Below are positions 1 through 10,800 of a DNA stretch of 64,000 bases, in pieces. Location: assembly GCA_040954595.2 (NCBI GenBank), contig CM082596.2, forward strand, positions 1,860,001 through 1,924,000, given 5' to 3'. The notes under the pieces are model-generated. The model ran no database searches and was not told where the DNA came from. It saw only the letters and a list, made by a program, of their open reading frames with translations. A program made the position numbers and the translations under genes. The DNA comes from Balanoglossus misakiensis (taxonomy: Eukaryota > Hemichordata). The number at the start of each line of letters is the position of its first letter. The first letter of the stretch is position 1.

Positions 1-33
1 AACATCATCTTTAGGTCATAAGGCGGTACTTAC

Positions 34-880
34 CTGCACACATTTCAAAATAGTCACTGCAGCAAGTACTATTAAACACACAGTCTTCTTTGCAACTGCA
101 GCCTTGGAATGAATTGTCCTGGCCACACAAACCACTGCAACTCGAGCTACCTGTGGATCACAGTGTGTCGGGTCTTGACGTTACAAAATTAATATAGCAC
201 AAATGTTGATTATTAATATTACGATAGCTAGCACAGAATTGAGATTTGATTCATATGATAGCAAAAAGAAATTGATAATTACCCATATCATAAAGTCTGT
301 TTCTGAATCCACTGTAGCTAATACTGTAGTCCGATGTAAAAGTCATCCATACTGATGTACCAGTTGATGTGAAGTCCTCTGGCAAGGTTGAACCAGAGTG
401 TTGCCACACTTCACTGGTCTGTTGGCTGGGATCTTTCCCATGACCAGCCGAATACATGTCATAGCCTTCTTCTGTCCTAAAATCCCAATGCTCGACAAGT
501 ATTCGAGTGTTACCCTCAGTGTATACAGTCCATTCACAATTTAATGAGGACGGGTAGCTGCTAGGATAATTAGGCGATGTCACATCTATATAACCTGACT
601 TGGGTATTATCAAAGTTTCGCCGCAGGGAACTATTAAAAAATTTAAAGTGACACTCTTCAGTTTATACATAAATTGGGGGAAAATTTCACATTTTGAGAC
701 AACCACAACTTAGGACCAGTGCGTAATTCCTAACAGCACTCTATCTGAACTTAAACAAACATAAAATTTAAAACTTCCAATTTCAAAAGATGAGGAGCAC
801 TACTTTCCAGTTTACTTACGCATAGATTGTGATGAACATACTGTGACTAAAACAGCAACCAATACTAGGAGAAACCACAT
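34..880 (-). CDS. Secreted CUB + somatomedin B protein, 5' part (runs off left edge)
   Basis: Three exons in consistent phase. Exon 1 (820-880) starts at the ATG at 878-880 and encodes a hydrophobic signal peptide (MWFLLVLVAVLVTV). Exon 2 (283-630) encodes a CUB domain of about 110 residues (begins CGETLIIPKSGYIDVTSPNYP). Exon 3 (34-150) encodes a complete somatomedin B module with eight cysteines, including the paired CC and the CCSDYFEMC ending. Every junction is phase 1 (ATGC|GTAAGT, then AATAG|TT; ATGG|GTAATT, then CACAG|GT), so the frame is closed without stops. A good donor follows exon 3, so the protein continues beyond base 1. The CUB domain has only the first cysteine pair; a tryptophan lies near where the third cysteine is expected. 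The signal peptide and disulfide-rich modules indicate an extracellular protein; its partner is unknown. Somatomedin B modules often mediate protein-protein contacts (family knowledge). Confidence 0.88.
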
Positions 881-1002
881 CTTGATGGTTCTGGCTTGCC
901 ACCAGATTTGGAATGATGTTGAAATCGTGTACAGTGGATCTAATATACGGTACTTGCATGTAAAGCTATAATTACTTGTAATAAAGCTCCATGTGAGTGT
1001 GA

Positions 1003-1010
1003 CTTTATAA
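1003..1010 (-). promoter_or_regulatory. TATA box candidate for the CUB-SMB gene
   Basis: The minus strand reads TTATAAAG here, about 125 bases upstream of the ATG at 880. This would place transcription initiation near 975 and leave a 5' UTR of roughly 95 bases. Position and sequence fit a core promoter; the start site itself is inferred. Confidence 0.45.
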
Positions 1011-2883
1011 GGGGCTATATAATGTACTAAATTTATATTGAACAGTTACCGGACAGTTGTATAGATAAAGATATTAAGACATAAACAGAGATATCATCTA
1101 AAATGGTAGGGACCGGTAGAGGGTTATCTCGTGATAACAATCTTCCATCTCGTGCTACAATTATCACGATAGTACATGTACACACTGCGTCAATATATGA
1201 TATGAAAATGATATGGAAATCTTTACGATATACATCACAAAGTATATTTTTACTCACTGTTTTGATTGTGAAAAAACTAGTCAGTATACAAAATCTGCTG
1301 GTTAGATGCAACTTGAGATTGCAACGTACTTTTGCTACAAGATAGTAATCTGATATGTGACTCAAGAAATGGACATATGGGAGTGATGTTTACTACTCTT
1401 TATGACAAATTATCTGAATTACAGCTGGTGTACTTTGTTTCGGTTCCCAGCTTTGTACCATCTTATTGCATGGTGTACTTTTTATACGTTGTTTATGATG
1501 GGTGTACCTGTAGCACAGTTTCAGCAATATTTAATGTGTCAAATCCGATTTACCCCTTTTCACAGATAAAAACCAGGTGTGAACTGAATGTCCTAATATG
1601 ATACATTTCTTTGGACACCAAGACACAAGTTGTAACTTTGTTTGTTCTATCGATTTTGAGGGTATATAAGAGGCAGTTGATTTGGGAAAACTGCTTTGGG
1701 TCAAATGAAACAGTCTATACTACTTTGAGTTATTTTAGGAACAACTCTACAAGTAAAGTTATTGATTATTAACATATTTTATTCATCTTTGCAAAGTAAC
1801 ATCACTGTAAAGTTGATCGCCGTTTTCTTTCGGCCAATAGAGGTCTTCGTAAGAATCACAAAGAAATGTCAAAGAAATAACAATGCCCATGGACCTTATA
1901 AATATAAAACAAGACCAACTTAGTTATGAAATTTATGTTGACTGTGACATTCTGATGAATTTACAAAAAATATCAACTCATTACCCTTGAACTTTAGATA
2001 TACCTCTAACTGTTTGATTGTAAACTGAATCATACCACTGGATAGGTTACTAAACACTAAACAAATATTGAAAATCAACAAATTACAGGGATACATAACT
2101 AACAATTATTTATGACTAAGGCACCATCCAAAACGGGTACCTCCAAAATAGCTATAAAGACTTTTTCTTTGCCTATAAGTTTCAAACTAATGTCATCATC
2201 AGTAAGTTCATTAGCCCCTATTGTTTATTTCAGCCTATTAACCAGCTAATGACAGAAGATGCATATTAAACACATCAAATAAACTGAAATTTTAATAAAT
2301 CTGTAGATAAGTAAGTTTGTGTTCTTTTTCCTCAATTTAAATACTTCATCTGTTTGCCAAACAATAGAATACAAAAATACTCGCTTATCCGAACGAGGTA
2401 AAAATCTTCAATACAATAAAATTCAAGAAACGTTCCAAGCCGCACATATATATATATCACGGGTAATCATTTTCATTGACCAATCATTGCATCATCCAGT
2501 GATGGTCACGTGACACAAAAGGAAGTGAGGTCAGTCTGTTTCAGAGCAGTGGAGATGTATTTGTACGTTCCATCCCGGGACAACTTTAAGATGATGCTTT
2601 GTTGTAGAAAACTCAACTCCTGCACATGTGAAACACGATCATACTCTGGGCTAAATATTGCTAGGCAACATGGCTACTGGTCTCCAAGGTAACTACGTTT
2701 CTTCGCCAATTGTGACCTGATCTTTCGTCTTACGAAGCATCAAAGCTGTGTTGATAAAAAAGACAAAAGCATGAGTTAGTCCTGACTGTGTTGCTATGCA
2801 AAGTGTATCAAAAACAGTTTTTTTTCTCATTTTTCTGCTATTCAGCTATTTAGCAACCATATTTGCTCTTGCAAATGTTTGCT
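1011..2883. other. Intergenic region, no gene seen
   Basis: Both strands hold only short, low-complexity open frames with no recognisable domain or splice context. A TATATAAG sequence on the plus strand at 1663-1670 looks like a core promoter, but no coding sequence follows it. The 3' end of the R-K-x-T-P gene lies at the right border; its poly(A) site was not identified. Confidence 0.5.
2657..2693. promoter_or_regulatory. Two adjacent X-box-like (RFX) motifs
   Basis: ATTGCTAGGCAAC (2657-2669) is an inverted repeat with one spacer base and a perfect right half GGCAAC. GTCTCCAAGGTAAC (2680-2693) is a second near match with a two-base spacer. RFX sites have the general form GTNRCC, 0-3 bases, RGYAAC. 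No gene starts nearby, so function is uncertain. Confidence 0.25.
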
Positions 2884-4764
2884 CTATAACTCCATAAATA
2901 ATGTCAACATACATGGTGTGTTTCGTGGTATCATTGTCGGGGGTATTGGTGTAATTTTCCGTCTTCGCATATGAGGAGCTTGTTGTTTATTAGACTGCCA
3001 AAAAAGAAAGAGAAATTGTCGTTAGTTTTTTTTTTTGTAATAGAAAAATGATCAGCAGTTCACGCTGGTAAATCATTGACAACTGACTGAAAACGTAATT
3101 GACTCGTATTTTATGTTCGTACCTGTTCAAATACATCGTCATCTGGTAGGTCACCTAAAGTTGAAATTCTCCCAGAGAGTTCATCGTCTTCACATCTTTG
3201 CTCCCCTTCCCCGACTGTAACTGCACACCCGACAGCGCCCTCTGCCGAAGCTTTCCACGATTTTTCGTCGTCAGATTCATCATCCGATTCCTCGTCATCT
3301 TCTTTGAATACTTCAGTCACCGCCTTCTCTTGAGTTTTCCTAACTGGTGACCAAAAGGGTAGATGTATTAGAGTAAAACCTATTGCTAAAATAGTAATTG
3401 AACAACAATACTTGTGCTTTGCCGAGCACACATCACTCACCGTCTAATTTGAATGTAATATTTAATGTTGCTGGAGTGTTCTTTCTGCGTAGCACCTTTT
3501 TGCCTGGTTTCGTTGAAGTTTTAGACGACTCGTTCTCGTGATTATCGCCCTTGTTGGTCCCTTCGTCGCCGGGCGTTGGTCCACCTCCTCTTCTCTGCGT
3601 CGCAGGGGAAATAGCTTTTCTCTGGTTTGTTGGAGATGGTTGCTTCACTGTCTCGTCTTCGTCCACCTCCACGACCGGTGGGTTGACCTTTGACTTGACC
3701 GTTGACTGTACTGTGAATACACAAATATCTACTTATAGGCAGGTGTTTTACTTAGCACATTTGGAACATCCTTGTGAAGATGGTAACCTTCATCTGAATA
3801 CCAAATATGGCTGTCAATGTCAACCTGTGGTTCTACGTGAAAGAAATTGGTAATTGTGATCGATATAGAAGGGTGTCCAGATTAGACAGGGTTCGGTTTA
3901 GACAGGTTTTACATGGCTAACTCACCATCAAATCTATCTTGTCTCACCAAATAGGCAGGGGTGTTTTTTCTCTTCATTTTACTGGCACCTTTCTTCGTAG
4001 GCTTTGTTTCGTTTCCTGCAACTTTCTTGTCTTCCTTTGAGCCGCGCTTCTCTCCGCCCGTTGAGACTTTCTTACGAGCACCACCAGTGTTCACGGACGT
4101 CATTTCTTTTGTTCTTATTTCTGTCTTCTTTTTCTGGATCTTTGGCGAAAGTTTCTTGTCAGAAGGAATGGTTGTCTGTTGTTTTGAAGTTTGTTGATCA
4201 CCCTCGGCTTCTTCAAGAGTTTCGTCCAGACTCTCCGAGAACTTGTTTGCATTCCTAGATGGGGCTACAACAAGGGCAGAGATACATGAAATGACTTAGA
4301 GATCTAATCTTACAATAGAAAACAATGGATTTGGACTGGACCTTAGTGGTGAAAGGGTTAAACAATGTTTTTAAACAACAACCTTCACTTTGCTTTTATG
4401 ACTCACCCCTGAAATTCGGTGGATGTTGAAGCAATGCCGGAGTCAATTTCCTCTGTCTTTGGGAAGTATTCCTGTCCTCTGACGTTGAGGGCATACAACC
4501 AATCATGGTTTCTGGAGCGCTGTCTGAATGTTTAATTTTGTCCTTTGCCCGCTTTCCATCTTTTTTGTATAAATTAAATCTTTCCTCTTCTGGGTCAGAG
4601 AAGGTGACACATTCAAGGTCGAATTCATGACAGGAAACCCCGCTATCCATTGACGCGTTGTCGTCATTAATGTTATTGTTCGCTCTTTCTTCTTCTTCGT
4701 AGTAAATAACGGTGTCGATTTTAGATCTCTCTTTTGAGGACGCTGTAACAACAAACCGGGCGAT

Positions 4765-4831
<67 letters not shown>

Positions 4832-7800
4832 ATCATCATCATCTGATCATCCTGTTGGAATAACAGGCTAATAAAATAATCAAACTTACCTGAAACGTAA
4901 GGCGAACATGGTAGACTAGCTGGTGTACTCTTCCGTTTGGGTAACATCTGTAAAAAAATTAGATTTGTTCCAGTATGAAATGTTGAATTCTAAAAGAGAT
5001 CTTTCAGAGATTACTAACTTGCACTCAGATCCGTGATCTGGTTTTCAATGATGGTTTCTAATATAAAGTGAAAATGATGAATATTGTCGCCATTTTGACT
5101 CGAGAGAAGACACAAACACACATTGTTTGATTTGCAATTTTTTTACTACTCCACAAGCTTTTGTGGAGAAGAGAAAATAAATTCTGTGACCTCCACCTTT
5201 TTTGTTGTCTTGTTCTCCGTCCCAAGTGTGCCTCTATCGTCCTCGCTATCGCTTGTCTCGCCAGTTCTTTCAGTTTGTCCGTCTCCCGATGCTTCTATTC
5301 TGGATTCCGTTTCTGCGTCTGAAGAGTCTGACACGTTTTGTTCGTCTTCTTCATCGATGCTTCGAGCATTCAGCGCTCGCAATCCCTCCTTGAGTTCTGC
5401 AAGTCAATTGTACACTTTTTTGGTTATTTCCTTGTGCCTGGGAGGATGTCTGTCCCAAGGGAGACAGACTTAAAACTTATGCTTTATCATCTTACATTAT
5501 CATTTATATTTTATCAACAGTATGCTCTTGCCTGTGGCTTGAGACTGTATATCAGATGAGAGTAATTTTATGCATTAATTTTGCTTTCTCATACCACAGC
5601 ATGTTGAAACCCCAACTTGCCAATATGATGCAATCTGTGTGCTATACATTGTTGTTGAAATTAACAATTGAATTTTTTCATTCCAGTGTATGGTACATGT
5701 ACATATTCAGGCTGTGTTGAGAAGAAAAACTAACAGACTCTGAAGAACAGTATTTTGAAAAATCCTGACTGTCACAGCAAAGGTAACTTATACAATCTGA
5801 TTTATTTTCAAGGGTGTACTTTACTGTTATTGAGCATACTGTAATACAGTTCACGTACAACCCAGTTAGGTTTAAGAACCATTCAATGAAAGTGGTGAGC
5901 TTCGATCACTCTCACGTGATAAACTAATTTTGTTTGGGCGCAAGGTCCTGCCTGCCAGGCGCCATCTGCAGTGTGGCTATCAAAGTCCATCTGTTGAAGA
6001 GTTGCCAAATATCTTCCTCCAAATGTACCTTGTTTACCAACTGTGCCAGTTTAGTTGTTCACTGAATGTGCTGCATAATATCAAGAAATAATAGTCAATA
6101 CCTTCTAAGCTTGGTGGTTCCGATATAGCTGGAGTAAGTTTCCGTCTTCTTCCCTGTGGTTTGTTCGTAGGTGTCAAAATATCACCGTCACAAGATGAAG
6201 AGTACCCCCTGTCTGAAAACGTTCTTGCCAGCGTCTGTCGTCTAACCAGCTCGTAGCAATAAGACTGGCTTCTTACCGCACGACCTGTTCCAATACAAGC
6301 GCCCACTGAAAGACAATACAGTAAGTTCTGATTTCAATTTGATTCGATGTTGCCCTTAAGGATGTAATAAAGGTTCCCAGATGAGTACTTTCTTGCATTC
6401 TTGGGGCATTTATGTATTCAGTTTGACCTTTTGACACATTGTAAACAATCTGATTAAAATCAGATGTAGGGTACAACGACGTTTATTCTTATGCTGTTGC
6501 CTCACACAACCGGTACATCTGACCAACTCTCGTGGAAGCTCCTCTTACCAAGCATAAGAATACCGTACCGGGACGTTACCGTACCCTACATCCGATTTTA
6601 ATCAGATTGTACTTTTATATACAATTGTATGGAATCTGAACAGGGTTACTCAGATATATATAGTAGCAAATTCACATGCAACATGAGCTAAGGGATGGTG
6701 CCATATTATACCTAACCTAAACGTTTCGTGCTGAAAACAGATTCACAGGAACATAACCAGTTCAAAGTCGTACGTGATTTCAGTGATCAGCACACAATTC
6801 CTCATTGCTGTATTCAGTTCGCCTAGGTTGCAGTGACCTTTAAATCCATTGTAGGTAAATTCATTGCCCGCGAGCTGGAGTGTGGCATCAATAGGTGAGA
6901 GTGGCGGTCACAAAGTGATTTGAAACTGAAGTTGCTGCCTTCATTAAAATAATTGGCACGGGTATTTGGGTCGTACGTGTCTTGAACGCCTGCTTGACGG
7001 GGCTGAGGTACTCCATTTATTTTTAGCTGTTTATTGAAGTTGGGGTCGGGGAGGATTTCAAGAAGTCAGCGATTCTTGAAGTCCTTTTCAAGGAATTTGA
7101 CATCCTCCACATGTACACAACAACTTACCTATTGAGGGTGAACTTTCACTTCTTTGAATGGCTGGCAAACAATCGCAGTGTGTGGCTGCTTCCTGTAAAA
7201 GACAAATGAGGGCATTGTTATGGCTAATATAAGTAATAAGTGCAGAAAATCAACCAAGCACTCTGTAAAAGTCAACGACAAAGTTTGATCTCATACAAAT
7301 TCGCCGTATATTGGCGCCCATCCAACTGCAAACTGCAACTGGTTCAGACATAGATAAGAATTGTGGTAAGGCTTTAATTCTTGTGCAACCATGCAGAAGA
7401 GATAAGATTCTCGTGTCCCAGCGGGACGAACCAACACCTCATGGGGTCGATGTTGGCGGAAACAGTCATTGCAAACAGGAAACAGTCATTGCAAACATCC
7501 TTCGTATGAAATCACAGACTTTGTGTTCTACTTCTCTTTCTTTATGTAGTAAGGTTATATGCGCGTTGTGTAAACTGTTGTCTGGTGCTAGTAAGTCATT
7601 CGATCGATCTGTGTCTGACACACGACCTATAAAATAGCCTGAGTAAGTAGGGGTCATTAAAAAGGATATAAATAACAGCGACAAGGAAGTGCCGTTGATG
7701 GTCTGGAAATGAGAAAACCTTCATTGTACGGGAGTAGACGTGGGAGCGATAAAAATCTCATCTCAGATAGTTTACTTTACAGTCACTCCAAGGAATTGTC

Positions 7801-10800
7801 TGTCATTAGCGTTGCAGCCATGACAACACAGAACCTTGTCAGGAATTAACAATAGATTTTAAATGCTAATTTTCCATGTTTAAAGAAATCAGTATGATAA
7901 TTAATCAAATGATTGATTTATAAGTTAAAATTTAAACATAAGAAAATTAATTGGTAAATATCTTTTCTTATTACTGTTTTCAACGCAAAGCAATTAAAAA
8001 CAAAGTACAGTATTTGGATTCTCTCTGTATTTGCTCGTTCAGATGTTATTTTGAATTGATTCACGTGTAGATAACACAAGTTAATATCCGTTTTATGATG
8101 ACGCTCATGTAACATTTACAAAATAGCTTATACAACTCAACTCGCGAGGGATATAATGAATGGGTAACGTGACGATGTGACAATGTTCTAGCTATAATTG
8201 TGTTTTACAGGAAGTGACAATACAATGATGACAAACGCCGCTATGTTTTTTCTGTAGTCATGGATCACACTGAGAAAATGACTTAAAAATATTAAAGCAA
8301 AAATCCTCGCAGAGCTGGCACGTAGCAAATCTGAATAATATAGTCAATAAGTCGTTTATAACAAGCAGGCTTTCAAAATCGACATCGATCTACGCAGGTC
8401 AGTTCTTCGATGAATGGCAAATTGTACGTTTAACCCGTGTGAGATAAAAGTGGTTCCCGTGGTAACAATATAGTTCCTAACAAAATGTGCCATCTCCTCT
8501 TCTTTGATGAGATTGGATTGCATTGTAGAAAATGAATATGAATCTGCTTGTGGTGATGGAACATGCTGGGACCACACGTTGGCTTCCTTCTGTTTCTTAC
8601 CGATGCTCTTCATGTTCCATCACAAACTATACCACCCGTTGATTTTCTCAAAATAAATATACAATATATTTTGTTTTCTTTTAAAAATCCAAGCTTTCAA
8701 GCCCGATTGATAAAATTCTAAAATAATGTGTACAGTCATGTTTTCGTTATGGACTGTAAAGGCAACACCTTTGAATAAACTAATGTTTACATGACCTTCG
8801 GCGGATTTCAGCCAAGCCATCGAAAAGCAACCGTCCCCCATAGATTCGTTTTCAATTGCAAAGCCATCCTCCAACTATAACAGGATAATGGGCTCACGCT
8901 ATTTCCCTTTTTCATTACATTTTACTGTTTTCTCTGACGTAATAGTGATTTATTGATCTCAGACTGAGGGTAGTACAGTGCTAATGACTTGTCTACATGT
9001 CAACACTAGCTCAGGGAAGCTTTTACTGCTCGTATATTTTAATTATCATATGCCCAATCTCATGAATCAGTGCTCAACTTATATGACGATTGAGATAAAA
9101 AGGAAATGGTTGTTTATTTGCTGACATTCTGATGTCTTGGGAGATGAATAACACAGATGTTACAGTTAAAGGGACATGCCTTGTAACTCTTCTAAAGTTT
9201 CTCCTACTTCATGAGTGAGTCCAGCGACTCATGAAACTCAAACAACATTGTAGAGATTATACCGCCATTGATATGTTAATTCTACGTTTACGACACAACT
9301 CAAGAAAGTTGAATTTTTATGTAAAAATACCTGTGAGGCAAAAACGCAGTTTCATCGACATTTGATAACATATTAAACTATCCATTTATTATTTGCGACG
9401 ATTCATGTTATACTTATCAGCACCATCTATAAACTAAAAGCAGACATACGGTTTAAAACAGAGTATAAAACAAAGGATGAGGATTTTTGTATTTCTTTTA
9501 GTGCTGCAAGTAGCGGTGTGACATTTAAGTTAAGGCCAGCACAGGGGATAATATCAAAGCAATGTCGACAGAGTTAGTAATTGTGTCGCCGCATTCATGG
9601 TCTGACTAAACGGTGATCTTGCAATCTGTGAATACACACAGAACAGCGGTGATCCCATGGTAACTAAATTCAATCACTCTTTTGATGCGTCGTTGAGGCC
9701 CGTGGTCTGATGCCGTGATGTGATGATTGTCATCTGCGTAAGTCTCGGCCATGAAGTACCGCACACAATTTCAATGCAAATACGACACATTTTCATCGCC
9801 TCCAGCATATACATGCATGTACATAATGACAGATAGTGTATTTGAAATAACGATAAGCGTGTTTCATTCACTTCTTCCAATGCCGGTATATTTTTAAAGA
9901 GAGTATTCTATTATACAAAGAGTAAATCCTGTGTGTACGACATCTGACATTTAAGATGGGGTGAAGACACTATTTTATTATTATTAAAGATGACATATCA
10001 TCAATGCGCATGCTCAAGCTTAAGGTATGGTAAATTCAGCCTTCTGTCATTATATCTTATCTGACACGAGAGGATCTTTGAAGCTGGCAATGTGTATTAG
10101 ATATTCAATTTGGTAATCATTCCATGACATACCGATTTTATAAATGTGTGCCACGAAATTGGAAAGGCTTATTCAGCACGTAAAGAAGATTTCACAAAGT
10201 TTTGTTTCCATTCATGTTCTAAGTTTTGGTTTTTAATGAGCACCACTAAGATTACGTGATTTCAAAGCAATTGCACAAACTGGATATTCCCTGGGTCGAT
10301 GGACTTTCAATTGCGCTGTAACGTCTTATTCTATTGTTACAAAGATGCTGACATTTTCGTCTGCTGCAAAATCGGACCCAATATCACCATCAATTTAATC
10401 AATGTAATGTGCATCCTGTGAAGGGTATAAAAGGCAAATGAATAAACCAAGACTAACTCGAGACCCTAAATCTCTTCAAGACATCGAGAAATTTGATCTC
10501 GTGCTGTGTAAGAGTTTGCCGAAGTCTATTTGAACGACCCCCAAGAGAAAACCTTTCGCTCATTGCACAAGCGATTATTATGCATTGGGGTCGTGCCAGA
10601 GCTAAACTTACAACAGCAAATCACTCGAACCTGTCGACTGCGACTCGTTACGCAGCATAAAGCTCTGTTCGATTTTACTGTTATTTTACGGTGACTAATG
10701 ATTTCATCACGTCCGTCTACACTGCCTGCTTTTATACAAATTCGCTCTCTAAAAAGCCAGCCTCTGTCTCATAGTTTGAAATATTCTCATCGAAATGCTC

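Noticed and set aside
1663-1670. TATATAAG on the plus strand as a promoter
   Set aside because: No coding sequence or splice donor follows on the plus strand; such sequences are expected by chance in AT-rich DNA.
4503-4947. Open frames with poly-Asp and poly-Met tracts
   Set aside because: The tract is the (GAT)n repeat of a short intron. The donor at 4889 (phase 1) joins only with the acceptor at 4743-4745, which removes the repeat and keeps the frame. The poly-Met frame is the shifted shadow.
8356-8874. Two minus-strand open frames of about 85 codons
   Set aside because: No domain, compositional signal or consistent splice pair. One contains a GTAAGA donor after an ATG, but nothing joins to it in phase.
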